Below are positions 22,117-33,800 of a stretch of DNA of 64,000 nt, piece by piece; position 1 is the stretch's first letter, and each line of letters starts with the position of its first letter. The position numbers were made by a program, and so were the translations under genes. A model generated the notes under the pieces. It was not told where the DNA came from and made no database searches. It was given only the letters and a program-made list of their open reading frames with translations. The stretch is from Hyaloraphidium curvatum. Its lineage: Eukaryota > Monoblepharomycota > Hyaloraphidiomycetes > Hyaloraphidiales > Hyaloraphidiaceae. The stretch lies in the NCBI GenBank assembly GCA_025558095.1, contig JAIVFI010000008.1, positions 124,001 through 188,000 of the forward strand, given 5' to 3'.

Positions 22117-22580
22117 TCAAGGTGGGCTATCGGTCGCGGAAGGTGCGGACTGGTCTGATCTCTTCGCCTGTTGATCAGAGAAACGGTGGAATGCGGCTGT
22201 AGCAGGGGACGAGGGACGGGCTTTGTCGTAGAGGGGCTGAATGCATGGTTTCTGAGGCAATTTGATCTACTCGCCCTACTCGCGTTTTGTCCGGCGCTGG
22301 CGTCCGTGGGATGTCCTGTCCGATCGCTGAGCCGGACAAGATAGAACAAATCCGCCGTATCGTCCGTGCTTGTATTGCGAGGTGGTAGAGCATCGATTTC
22401 AAGTCCGAATCATTTTTCGTGGAGGACGGATGAAGGCGCCTCCGACGCATTTCGTGCGGCCTTCTCCCGGCCGGGCAGCTCCTTGCATGGAACACCAAAA
22501 AGGGAGAAAAGGAACGAGAGTGTTGTAGAGAACTAGATATTTAGGTGAACAGACACAGCAGCAGGCATACATGCAGTTGA
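22117..22580. other. intergenic region between convergent genes
   Basis: About 460 bp between the HMG-like gene and the 3' end of the lectin gene on the other strand. No gene; a tRNA-like string was checked and rejected. Confidence 0.5.
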
Positions 22581-25500
22581 TTAGCGTGCCCCGATCGCCT
22601 TCATCGCCGCCTGCGATGCCGACGAGCACGAGGAGCAGATGGGCCCGCTCCCCGTGTTCTGCCCCGCCGAGGAGTGGGTCGCGTAGCCCCAGATCTCCAC
22701 CTGCACGCCCCACACACCCGTCCAGTCCCAGTCCTGGGGCTGGTTCGGGTCCCCCCGGACGTCGAACCGGGAATACGGGGTTGGCACGTAGAATCTGGCC
22801 GCGCCGTCGTCCGTCAGGCCACCGGGCACAGTAACTTTCCATCCGTTGGAAGGCTGCGCGGCCATGGCGAAGGTGTAGGGCGTCGCGAGGAAGGGGCGCA
22901 CGTAGCGGGTGCCGCCCTGTGTGAAGGTGTTGAGGTACTCCCCCGAGGGCGAGATGAGAAGCTGGAGGGTGGGGATCGCGCCGGGGGGCGTGAAGCCGCT
23001 GGGCTTGATACCATACGGCTTCAGGTTGATCTGGAAAGTGTGGACATTGTCCCAGGTCGAGGCGAAATAGTAGTTCAGCAGGTCGTCCGAGAGGTTGGTC
23101 AGGTCGAGGGTTGCCCGGCCGTTGGCGGAGAGGTTCCCGATGAAGGAGGGCTCGGTGGTGATCCACGAGACGTTGCACATGCACTGAGAAACCTGGAACA
23201 CCGAGTCCAGGCCCGTGAGGGCGTCCCGGACGGCGTTGGCAAAGTCCGCCGCGGGCGAGGAGGGGTCGGGCATGTTGGCGGCCGCGGGGCAGGGCGCGTT
23301 GTGCGCGTACTCGAACGCCGCGCAGGCCTGGTAGACGAGGTCCACGGCCCGCATCTTGCGCTCGAGCTGCGTCAGGGAGAGCTCCATCACCGCCGCGGCG
23401 ACGGCCTGCTCGTCGGCCTCGATGGCGTTGATCAGCGAGGTGATCCGCGCCTTCTGGTCGATCGCCGACTGCAGCTTGACGCCGCTCTGCACGAGCTTGT
23501 TCTGCGCGCCCAGAAGCTGGATCTGCAGGTTGACCATGTCCAGGCCGGCGTTGGCGAGGCCGGCGAGGGCGGCGGCGTAGTCGGAGGCGCCGCCGATGCC
23601 CTGGTTGATCGCCGGGCCGAGGTAGATGGTCGCCTGGTCGTGCAGGTCCTGGAAGCTGAGGGCCGACTGCGTGAGCGAGGCCAGGTTGGTGCTGTTGGAG
23701 GCCTGCGCGACCGCGTCGGGCGGGAGGTTGATGTTGGGAGCGCTGGGCAGGGCCTCGATCTGGTTGACCAGCGGGATAAGTTGCTGCGGGGTCCGAACGA
23801 TTAGAATCCGTCGCCGAGTGCACACCGCAGGCGACCCACGTTGATAAGCGAATCGAGGTTGTAGATCATCTGCGCCACGGTGTTGATGAGCTGCGCAAAC
23901 TTCTCCACGTCCTTGATCACGTTGGTGAGCTCGCTGATCTTGCCGCCCAGCTGCGAAAACATGCTCGCAGCGCCGGCACCCTCAGTCGCCACTGCCGTTG
24001 CAATATCCACAATGAACTCGACGACGATCTCCGCGATCTCGGCGCTCAGGGCTGCCTGCACGCCGGCCTTGAACGTCGCCTGTGCCGCGCCCATGTCACC
24101 GTAGCGCTGCTGGTAGGTCGCATTCATCGCATCGAAGGCCTTCTGCAGCTCCGCAACGTGCGCAATGTCGCCCTGCACCTCCGTGGTCGCGGCGGCCGAG
24201 ACCTGGTCCATCATCGCCAGGGTGCCCTGGAGCCCGGCCTTGGCGCCCGCGACCGTGGTGCCCTGCTGCACGGCGGTCGCGATCTCGGCCTCGATCGACT
24301 GGAGGGCCGCGAGGGAGTTGCCTGCGGCCTGGGTGATCACGTCCGAGGAGAGGAACGGGACGGCGAGGGTGCCGGCGGCCTTGCGGCTGATGCGGAGGTC
24401 GGCGAGCACCGAGGCCGCGCGGGCGGCCGCGGCGGCGGAGCCGGAGAAGGCCGGGGCGGCGTCGGCGAGGAAGGCCTGGGCGTCGGAGAAGAGGCCGGTG
24501 GCGACCATCTCGTCGGCGCACGAGGCAGCGAGCTGGGCGATCAGCGGGTCGGCGGTCCAGGCGGTGGTGGCGGCGGGGTTGAAGACGACGTCCCCGCCGA
24601 GGAGCCAGAGACCGTTGGGCGAGTCGGCGGCGGCGGGGCAGGTGGCCGCCACCACCGCGTGCTGCCACGAGTTGCCGCGCGAGTTGTCCGGGGGCTGGCG
24701 CATGAAGCCGAACCAGCCCGAGTAGTTCGGGTCGGGAGAAGCCCCGATCCCCTTGGCCGCGGACATGTAGGCTGCCGCGGGGTGCCTGTTCATCTTGAGC
24801 GTCCCTGGATGCGGAGCGGGCGTTAGCCGTCTGGTGCACCAAGCAAGGAGGAGGAAACTCACAGTCCGCGGTCGAGATCACCCCTGCACCGTTCATGGGC
24901 CATGTCGTCCCGGCCGCTGAGCTCTTGCCCTGCCTGTCCATCATTGCCCCCAGCTGGTACTTGGCCGTCCCGTACGTATTGTCCTTCCCCTTGGCGTCCC
25001 CAAAGGCCGGCCAGGTGAACCTGTCCATCGCCCAGCCCTTGGCCCACGGCCACGGAGACCCGTCGTTCTGCGTCCGCGCCGTCATCGCGGCGCCGTAGTA
25101 GTCGTTGATCTGCACGTCCATCTGGACCCCGTCGCAGCGCCCGTTGTTGCTCGCCTGGCACCCGATGTCCGCGAAGCACGCCGGCTGGAACTTGGTCGCG
25201 TCGCAGCCGCCCAGGCCAAACTGCTGCGCCCAGTCGAACGCGCCGAGGTGCGAGAGGTCGCACACGTTGGCGCCGTTCTGCGTGATGCCGTCGCACCCGC
25301 AGTCGCCGTACATGCACTCCATCCCGCACGACCAGACGGTGACGTACTGGTCGATGAAGTTGCGGGCGACGTTGGGGTGCAGGCCCGTCAGGCCGTTCTG
25401 GCGCAGTTCGAGGGTGCCGTACACCGACCCGGCCGAAACGGAGATGTCGGGGCCGAAGTGGCCGTCGGCGGCGGGGGAGGAGGAGTAGACGTCGAGGGCG

Positions 25501-26445
25501 GAGCCGTCGGACAGGATGTTGAGGGCCTTGACGGTAACGCTGGTGAAGCCCTTGTTGCTCTTGCCGACCATGGTGGTGGTGCCCTTGCCAAAGTCGACGT
25601 TGACGGCGGTGATGTCGAGCGAGGCGACGGTGTCGAGGGTGTAGGCGCCCCCGGTGGCGTCGCGCACGTGCTTGTCCAGGTCCGCGATGGCGAGGTCGAC
25701 AAATGCGAGCTTGAGCGCCACTGCGCCGTCGCCGGCCCGGGCGGACCAGGTCCCGGCGGCGTTGTTGGCCGACAGAACCCCGGCGGAATACTTGGGGCAT
25801 TTCGGGGCCGCCAACGTCGCGGGCCTCGCCAGGCGGAGGCTGTCGTTGGCCGGGGGCTGCACCGCGGCGGCGGGGGCATCGACTGCGGCCGAGCGGCACG
25901 AGTAGCCCACCCGGGTGAGCTTAAGCGTGCCGTAGCAGGGGTCGGGGAAGAGCGAGAGGATGTCCTCCGAGGTCGGGCCGGAGCACGACTGCTTCCCGTC
26001 GCAGAGCTGCGCGAAGCGGAGGGTGGTCGCGGCGGTGTCGTGGGGGCTGAGCTGGCACGTGACGCCGTTCGTGGCGTCCGGTCCGGCGGGGCAGGTGGCC
26101 GGGTCGGCGGAGTTGAGCGGCACGTCGCGGCCGTCTAAGGGCGTTGTTTATGGTGAGCGTGTGAGATCGGAGGGGAACGCGCGACTTACAGAAGACGGAC
26201 TCGACGGCAATCACGAAGCCCGCCGGGCACGCGATCTGCGGCGTGTCGTGCTGGCACGCGACGGTCGTGAGGCCCGGGTAGGCGACTGCGGAAGGAGGCG
26301 GCGCGCGCGACGGGGCGGCCGCCGCGACTCGCACGCCGCCGCGCAGCGGGCCGGGGTGCGGCACGGGAATGGCGCGCCCGGGCTGCGGGAGGAAAGCCGC
26401 GGACGCGACGAGGAGCGCGAGGAGCGCGGCGCGGAGGCGGGGCAT
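22581..26445 (-). CDS. secreted SUEL-lectin protein with long helical region, 1231 aa
   Basis: Four exons on the minus strand: 26190-26445, 24863-26134, 23840-24804, 22581-23783, with introns of 55, 58 and 56 bp in matching phase. Signal peptide (about 1-26) then one SUEL lectin module (about 60-155): ACQHDTPQIACPAGF, FYGR rebuilt exactly across the first splice, CDGKQSC and YGTLKLTRVGYSC. Next comes a Cys-rich, beta-type region (to about 500), then a segment of about 350 residues that is mostly Ala/Gln/Glu-rich helix with one long hydrophobic helix (EIAEIVVEFIVDIATAVAT). The C-terminal 300 residues look beta-rich, end with a Cys-Ser cluster and TGVWGVQVEIWGYAT. A lectin, long helices and a hydrophobic hairpin resemble alpha-helical pore formers in layout, but no family match was recognised. 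Its neighbour is the MACPF/SUEL gene. Confidence 0.7.
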
Positions 26446-27310
26446 AGTGGGAGCCGGTATCGGGTATGCCGGTATCGGAGATGCGCGGTATCGGAGAAGA
26501 AAAGATGTGTTTACATGGCGGCCGGCGGCGTCGCCTCTTTATTGCCCGGAGAGCTTCGGCGGACGGCGCAGCGGGTCTTCGAGAAGGCGGCGGAGCGGAG
26601 TGCCGCACAGCAAGGGTCCGCCGGCCCTTGGCTGACATCGGTGCCACCGCAGCACGCCCTCCATTAAACCCGCAGGGGCCGTCACCAGGCCGTAGATACC
26701 TCGAAAATCAAAGGTAGGATGCGCTATCCTTTTGCACCCGTCGTCTCTCGCGTCCGCCGGGATGCGCGACCGCCCTGCCAACGTGGCCGAGCTGGCCGGT
26801 CGGCGGCTTCCAGAACACAGCGCCCCAATTCCCAAGAAGGTTGATTGCCCGGTTTGGCTATGAACAGCGGCCGAATCGGCGCAGGAACCGGATTGGGCGG
26901 TGGCTGCGACCTGCCGAAGGAGATCCGGGCAGGCGGCGTTGCTCGAGCCGGTCCGGTTATCTTCATGTCCCGGCGACAGCGGCCTGCTCAAGGCATCTCC
27001 TGTTGCGCGCGGACAAAAGAAGCACTGTCGCCTGATCCGAGTTTCGTTTGCCGTCTGCAGATCCTCGTCGGGACCGAACACGGACAGGCAGTGTGCCCGA
27101 TTACCCCCTTTTATCTCATCCCTGCTGCTGCCCTTTGCCGCCATCGTCCAGCGCAACTGCAGAAGATGAGAAAGTTGCCCCGTTGAATAGAAACCGCCAG
27201 CCGCTGGCGAATCCGGCACACGAGCTGGGAGCGGAGGCCATCGATATCGTCCATCTGTTTACGCGCGGCCCTCGCACGCTATCTGCCTTCACGACTTCAC
27301 GCGGGCCGCG
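26446..27310. other. intergenic region between divergent genes
   Basis: About 865 bp between the lectin gene and ureD. Open frames on the minus strand here lack domain-like composition. Nothing recognised. Confidence 0.5.
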
Positions 27311-28396
27311 ATGCCGGCCTCGCAGTCCTCCCTCCGCCCCGGCCAGGGCCGCATCGTGGCCACCCTGTCCACGGATTCCCGCCCCGCACGGACGCGGCTC
27401 CCCGAGCTGGCCTTCGCGTACCCGCTGAAGCTCCTCGCGCTGGACGCGTCTTCCTCCTCCCACGCGCCCGCGGACCCCGAAGATCCCGGAGAATCCGGCT
27501 CGGCAGCAGGCGTCAAGCACGTCTACGTGCTCGGCTACGGTGGCGGGATGCTCTCCGGGGACGCGGTGGACATTGAAGTCGAGGTCGGCGCGGGGGCCGC
27601 CGTGAGCCTGCTCACGCAGGGGAGCACGAAGGTCTACAAAGTGCGGCGCGCAGGGGCGGCAGCGGAGCCGGCGGACAACGAGATTCGGTCGGAAACGCGG
27701 CAGTTGGACGCGCTGCTGGTTTCGAAGGGAGTGCCTACGCAGACTCAGGGTACCACGCAGCAGTTCCGCGGAACCGTCGCGCCCGGCGGCATTCTCTTCG
27801 TGCTTCCCGAAGCCGTCGTGCCTTTTTCGGGCTCGAGGTTCGCGCAGACGCAGTCCTTTACCCTCCTGCGGGGCGGAGAGGGCGAGGGCAAGGGCTCGCT
27901 GCTCCTTCTGGACTGGTTCACAAACGGCCGGGCATCGCGCGGCGAAAAGTGGATGTGGGACCACTATTCTTCCCGCGTGGAGGTGTTTCTCGGCGCCAAT
28001 GGCTCGGAAAAGCGGACGCTGCTCCTCCGGGACCACGTGGAGCTCTCGGATCCCTCCGCCGGCCAAAAATCCTACGTCGCCTCGCTGGCACCGTACCGGA
28101 CCCATGCCACCCTCGTGCTCATGGGCCCCATGCTGGCGTCGCTGGCCTCGGCGCTCCTCTCGGACCGGTACGTGCCGCCCGTCCCGTACGCGCGCGCCCC
28201 GGCGGCGCCGGAGATGATCTGGGCCGCGTCGGAGCTGCCGCGGACGTGCAGGCGGCTGGGGATTACGGGGTGCACGGTGAGGATCGCGGGAGGCGATGCC
28301 GAGGGCGTGCGGGCGTTCGTCAAGGGGGTTCTGAGGGATGCGGCGGGCGGGGAGGCGGTGCGGAGGGGCGCGGAGCTGTTCGAGAGGGTTCTGTGA
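27311..28396 (+). CDS. ureD: urease accessory protein UreD
   Basis: Single exon, 361 aa. The family pattern is clear: a beta-rich protein with YVLGYGGGMLSGD (about 72-84), LLTQGSTKVYK (about 100-110), the FVLPEAVVPFSGSRF block (about 164-178) and LLLLDWFTNGRASRGEKW (about 198-215). UreD (UreH) forms a complex with UreF and UreG on the urease apoprotein and helps deliver nickel and CO2 to the active site. Length is at the upper end for the family because of a Ser/Pro-rich insertion near residues 48-65. It is followed in the same direction, after 342 bp, by a solute symporter gene that may import urea. No urease structural gene is in the window. Confidence 0.9.
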   Translation: MPASQSSLRPGQGRIVATLSTDSRPARTRLPELAFAYPLKLLALDASSSSHAPADPEDPGESGSAAGVKHVYVLGYGGGMLSGDAVDIEVEVGAGAAVSLLTQGSTKVYKVRRAGAAAEPADNEIRSETRQLDALLVSKGVPTQTQGTTQQFRGTVAPGGILFVLPEAVVPFSGSRFAQTQSFTLLRGGEGEGKGSLLLLDWFTNGRASRGEKWMWDHYSSRVEVFLGANGSEKRTLLLRDHVELSDPSAGQKSYVASLAPYRTHATLVLMGPMLASLASALLSDRYVPPVPYARAPAAPEMIWAASELPRTCRRLGITGCTVRIAGGDAEGVRAFVKGVLRDAAGGEAVRRGAELFERVL

Positions 28397-28738
28397 GGGA
28401 GCCGGGATGCTTAGCTGCTGCGTTGGTGTGTTCGTGGATGATTGGGGCCGCGGAAAGCCCGTCGGACTGGTCATCGAAACAGATTGATTCGATCCCCGGA
28501 ATCATGAGAGAGCGGAAAGCTACTCATCAACCGGTAGGGTTGTGCTTATCCATCCAAGCAGACCGGTCTCGTTCAATGCCGGAAAGAACCGGGAAAGATC
28601 TGGAGGCACGGCCACCATCGGGCCGACGCTCGGGATCAGGCGGCAAACAAACGTCAACTTGCCGATCCGGACGCGCCAAACGCGCGTTAAAGGCGACTTC
28701 CGCCGCCTTCAGGTCGTTCTGCGGCATCGTACGCCACG
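28397..28738. other. intergenic region between ureD and the symporter
   Basis: About 340 bp, no gene seen; presumed terminator of ureD and promoter of the transporter gene. Confidence 0.5.
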
Positions 28739-30609
28739 ATGACGCCGAACGACTGGGTCATCGTGTGCTACGTCGTCGGCACGGCGCTCCTCGTTGCCAC
28801 AGCCGTCTACGCGATCCTGTACTCGCTGTACAGCAAGAAGCGGGTGCCAAAGACGACCGAGAACTTTATCACTGCGCGAAGAACGCAGCCTTGGTGGAGA
28901 ATAGGGTGGTCGTTCTACGCGGGCGCCGTCGGGTGCTGGGCAGGTTCGTCTCTCCCCCAAGCGCGGCTTTACACTTCGTCCATGGCTTATGGCGAGCCCA
29001 CTTCTTCTCTAGTGGTGTCTCCCGCCATCTATGCGAGCTACGCCGGGATAGTCGGGCTGACTGCGTACGCCATTGCTGCGGGACTGCCGGTACGGCTCCT
29101 TGATCCAAAGTCCAACTGAAAAGTTGACACCGGCGCCAGATTCTGTTCATTGCCTATGCCGGAGACCACCTCCTTCGCGACATGCCCGAGGCGACCTCCA
29201 TCGGCGACTTCATGCGGTGGCGATACGGCGCCGTTGCCAAGACCATTTGCGTTCTCATCGTCCTTTTCAACATGGCAATCGGTCTGACTGCCGAGTACAC
29301 GACCATGGGCGCCATCTTCACCTCCTACGTCGGCGCGGGACAGGCCTGGCCCATCATGCTCATCGTTGCTTTCCTCGCCCTGTTGTACACTGCCGTCGGC
29401 GGCCTCCAAGCCAGCATCGTCACGGACCAGATACAAGGTGCCGCGTCCATCATCCTGCTCGTTGTTATCAGCATCTACGTTGCGGTCACGTTCCGCGAGC
29501 CGCTCCCGACGCCTCTTCCCGATGCCGGCTGCGAAACCATGACGCTGCCGTGCCTTGGCCCGTCTTTGCTGGGTTGGACCACCTTCTTTGTCTATCCTGT
29601 TTCGTTCACCGCCGCGACGCTCTATTCCGAGGCCTTTTGGCAGCGTATCTGGGCTTCGGCCGACAAGAAGGCCGTCCTCGGCGGTGCTTGGATGGCCTGC
29701 GCGCTTGTCATTCCCGCCGTCTTTGTCTTCGGCTTCTTTGGGTTCCTCGGCGTTTGGAGCGGGCTCGTTACCGCCGAGACGGACTACAACATCTACATGT
29801 TTGAGATCCTCACCGTCGGCGGCAACTACCAGGGTCAGAACGGCATGATTGGCAACGCCATCGGCGTCGTCGCTGTGCTGCTGGCCATGATGATGAACAT
29901 AGGAGCGGGTGAGTTTCACCCGACCGGTCAGACCCGACCAAGCTGATGCCCGGCTCCAGTCGACTCGTTCCAGAACGGTCTCATGGGATCGCTTTCGTCG
30001 CACTTCCTGCGCACTTACTCGGTCCACTGGACTCGGCTCGCGGTCATCCTCATCAACATTCCCATGATCATCGTTGCCACGCTCAACTACTCTGTCCTCC
30101 AGCTTTTCCTCATCTCCAACCTGCTCACCACATGCGCCATGGCGCCCTTGCTGGTGGGCCTCATTTGGCGGACTGGAAAAGGGAGGGAGATCGCCACCGA
30201 GTCGTCTTTCGTGTGCGGCGTGTTCGGAGGCGTGCTCACCGTCACGGCCTACGGCATCGGGCGAGCATGGGATCCGAACGACGTCGCGGGCTCCTTCTCG
30301 AACGGCGCCTACATCACCTGGTTTGCCAACGGATACCAATGGGACTACTTCTTCGTCGCGATGATGGCCCCGGCGGTTTGCCAAGGCCTTTGGATTCTTG
30401 TGGCACAGGGGCTCGAGCGCGTCGGAGTCCAAGGAATCGGGATCGGGGCCCTCATGGACAAGATTCCGGGCTGGTACTACGTCAGTGGGACGTATGCAGA
30501 CGATATCGCGAGGCAGACCTCGGACAAAGTGCACGTTGATGCCTCGCCGCAAGCATCGAGCGTGAATGAGGACAAGGAGCCGATCCCATTGGAGGTAGAA
30601 CAGCAGTAA
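28739..30609 (+). CDS. sodium:solute symporter family transporter (possible urea transporter)
   Basis: Exons 28739-28943, 29013-29089, 29140-29908 and 29960-30609 give 566 aa. About 13 hydrophobic spans fit the SSS family. Recognisable blocks: ENFITARRTQPWWRIGWSF after the first span, GLTAEYTTMGAIF, and YTAVGGLQASIVTDQIQG, the family's sodium-site region with the G-G-L and T-D-x-x-Q pattern. Fungal members of SSS include DUR3 urea transporters. The adjacent UreD makes urea the first guess, but the T-D-x-x-Q form is shared with other SSS groups, so the substrate is inferred from context only. The third intron (29909-29959) is only 51 bp. It ends 205 bp from the convergent PHD-finger gene. Confidence 0.75.
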
Positions 30610-30814
30610 TGTCTTGAGCGCGAAGTTGGAGAACTCTGCCGGCCCTTTCGCGAGATCTTTGTCGTCCTCAATCATCTACCCGCGCGAGGAAGATAGATCT
30701 ATGGTCACCGATGTAATGATCTTGGTACACGAAGACTCAACCCGGTATCGTACACATCGCAGCAGAGGATTTCAGTGGGTATGTTACAATGAGTGATTCC
30801 GGTTCACGTCCCCG

Positions 30815-33800
30815 TCATGGAGCGGAGCCGCCGGCAGACACAGCGGATGCCTTCCGCCATGCGAGGAACTCTTCGTAAAGAGGGTCACCTTTCCGGATGA
30901 CATCAGGCAGGTCCTCGTTTTCGGCTGTCGAGACAATCGTGGATGCTCCCGAAGCACCGCCCTTCTTCTCCGAAATGCCAGGATCAGGCTCCTGCTGAAG
31001 CGCAACGTCAGGAATACAGCGTCGTTCCAATCGTCGTGCGGATACGAACCATTTGCAGCGCTGCTTCGGCAAGCGCCAGCAGCTTGTCCGCGGCGTCATG
31101 GCCCGGATCCTCGAGAGCAGCATCGACCTCGGAGCCCTCCATTTCCGAGCCCAAAAATGAAGGAGAAGCTTTCCTCGTGCCGGCACGGTGCAGGAAATCA
31201 AGCTTGATCCTCGCCTCCGAAACCCGGTAGACAATGGAGCTGTGCTCCATATCGCGGAAATCCGAGTTCGCACGGAAACGGACGACGTCCTTGTCATTCT
31301 TCCGGAGCCGGGTTCCGCTTGATGCCGACTCGGCCTCGGAATCGCTGTCCTGGCTGCCGCGCCGAGCCGAACGCGCGGCGGCCGACTTGCGCAGAGCGTC
31401 GAGTCCGGGACCGCCAACAATCGCGGCCCCTACCTTGTCGGCGCTGTTGAACGCGTCGCGAATGCCAAGACCGCGATCTGCGCTGTCCAGGACGACCTGG
31501 ATGTGTCCGTCATTCCACGGCTCAGAGACGCTGGGTCCGTCCGCCGAGACATCGACCAAGGTCTCGCCCCGGGCCTTGCGTCGCTTGAAGGGGAGCTCCC
31601 AATCCGCATGGCAAGGGCACATCCACTTCTTCCGCAACCCCAGAGGCATACCCGACGCCAGCAACTTCTCGGCTTCCTCGTCCTCGTCGCGCTGCTTGTT
31701 CTCCACGATGCTGCCGTTCTCCTCGGCGGATTTGGGAGTGGTGGAAGGCGACGCGCTACCTTCCGCAGACACCTCCAGGGGCAAGACAGCGAGATTCGGC
31801 GAGATGGCCAGCGGGGGCGTCAAGCAATCGAGATGCCACCACAGGTCGCAGAAATCGCACTGGATGATCTTGGGCATCGTGTCGGTCCGGCAGCACTTGA
31901 AGCAGACGGCGCTGACGTGCTCCATCGCTTCTGGCGCCATGGGCTTGCTCGACCTCGTGATCTTCGTCTCCGAAAGATCCATATAGTCGCCCGTTTCGGG
32001 GTGTCTGACGTACCCGATGAAGGACCTCCGAATGTTGCTCGGCAGCCGGAACATCTTGGGGTTCATGACCTCCAGATTCCGGAGCAAGGGGCCAAAGATG
32101 GTATCTTTTTGCTTGTCCTTCGGTCGCTCCGCTTGCACCTATCACACGGGATCAGCCACCATCCGACGGCGACCTCTCGCAGCAAAGCACGCGTACCTTC
32201 TTGCCCACGCATGCCCTGCACTCCCAAAGGCCCTCGGGGAGATTTTGCGGATCCAGCGGCGGGTTGGCGCAGAGAAAATGGAACGATTTCGGACACGAAT
32301 CGCAGCACATTAGCTGGCCCGATGTGACGTCGCACGCCGCGCAAAAGTCCTCGTTCAGCTGATTCTGAAAAGTCGCGTTAGAACCAGAAGATCCTTTGCT
32401 GATACACGCTCGCCAGATACCTTGATTGAATCGTCCAGCTCCGAAAAGTCACGCAAGTCGCGGACAGCCGGAGGAGAGAACAGCCGGGAATCGAACGTGC
32501 TGGCGGGCTTGCGATGGCTCCGCCTTGTACTCTCCCCTACGGCGTCGCCGTTGCCAACTTCGGAGGTCGCGATAGCCTGTTGCTCTTGCACGGTGATGTC
32601 GTGCTTGATCGCATCCATGTCTTGATCCTCCGCGGTGGTGAAGGCCATGCTCCTCCTTTCCATCTGGCGGAACGGATTCTGCAGTCCGGCGGGCACATAG
32701 GCACCGAAGTAGCGATACGAGCTGCCCGTGGTAATCGTCGTCGAGAACGGATCCGTGAGGTTCGGCTTGCGCTTCTTGCTTGGCTTGGCCTCGGCAACCC
32801 CATCGCCCGCGGCTCGTTCGCCGTCAACATCGCTGGCCGATCCCGCGGCACGCTTACGCTTGCTGGCGGAATCGGCAGGGGCTGGTGACGCCTTCTTCTT
32901 CGACTGCTTTCCCTTCCGCTTCCGAGGAGCAGCGTCACCGGAGAGACTTGCCGGCCCGCGCCCATCGACCTCTTCCGCCGCACTCTCGACCATCTCTAGA
33001 TCGTCAATGTCCAGGCCGGAACCGTTGGCCATTGAATCCGTCGCAGAAGCGGCGTATGTAACCTTGGGACGCGATGACCGTCGACGTCCCTGAGCCCCGT
33101 AGTCCGCAGAAAACTCCGAACCACCATCCATCTCTCCCATCGATGAGGCGCCATCCGGGGCCGTGTCTCGTGCGTCGTCATCTGAATCACTGGTATCCAC
33201 GACGGCCGAAAGCTCGCTATCAGACGCGCCATCACCGCCGGTAGCGGCTGCTGGAAGACCCAGCTGCTCGTGTGCTGGGTTTGGAACGGAAGTCTCGTCG
33301 AACGCCTGCTTCATCTGCTCTTCTGCGAAAGCCATCTGCAAGTTCGGGCTTGCGGAGAGAAGTTCGGCAGGAGCCGGAAAAAGTGCCTGATCAACAGCAG
33401 GAGGTGCGTGATCCTCGGGGCTGTTGCCAAGGGTCGGCAGGAACTCCTGCTTCGCTTCCTCCGCTTCTCCAATCAGCAATCTTCTGCTGCGCTTTTTCGA
33501 CGATGACGATTGATTGTCGGAGTGTTCGGAGGTCGTTCTCGTTCTCGATTTCCTTGCTGTGAGCAGGGGTGCCGAGACTTCAGCGGAACCCGCCAACGGC
33601 GCCGGCTCTCCATCGCCATCGTGATGGATTCGAGTCCGCGTCCTGGGACGAGGGGCAACGCCGTCGGGCTGCGCCTCGTCGCCAAGCGAATGCCGTGATG
33701 CCTTGAACCGCGTTGTGCGCGTCGAAGTCCATTCACTCGGGTTCCGATAATTGATGCGCGGCCGCCTCATTTTCTCGCGCTGAGGCTGCCCGACGATAAA

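Noticed and set aside
22365..22440. tRNA-like string (TGGTAGAGCA followed by TTTCAAGTCCGAAT)
   Set aside because: The T-loop does not fit GTTCRANNC and no paired acceptor stem could be drawn.
27311..30609. Bacterial-type urease operon or transferred island
   Set aside because: The transporter has three spliceosomal introns, the spacing is not operon-like, and no urease subunit is present.
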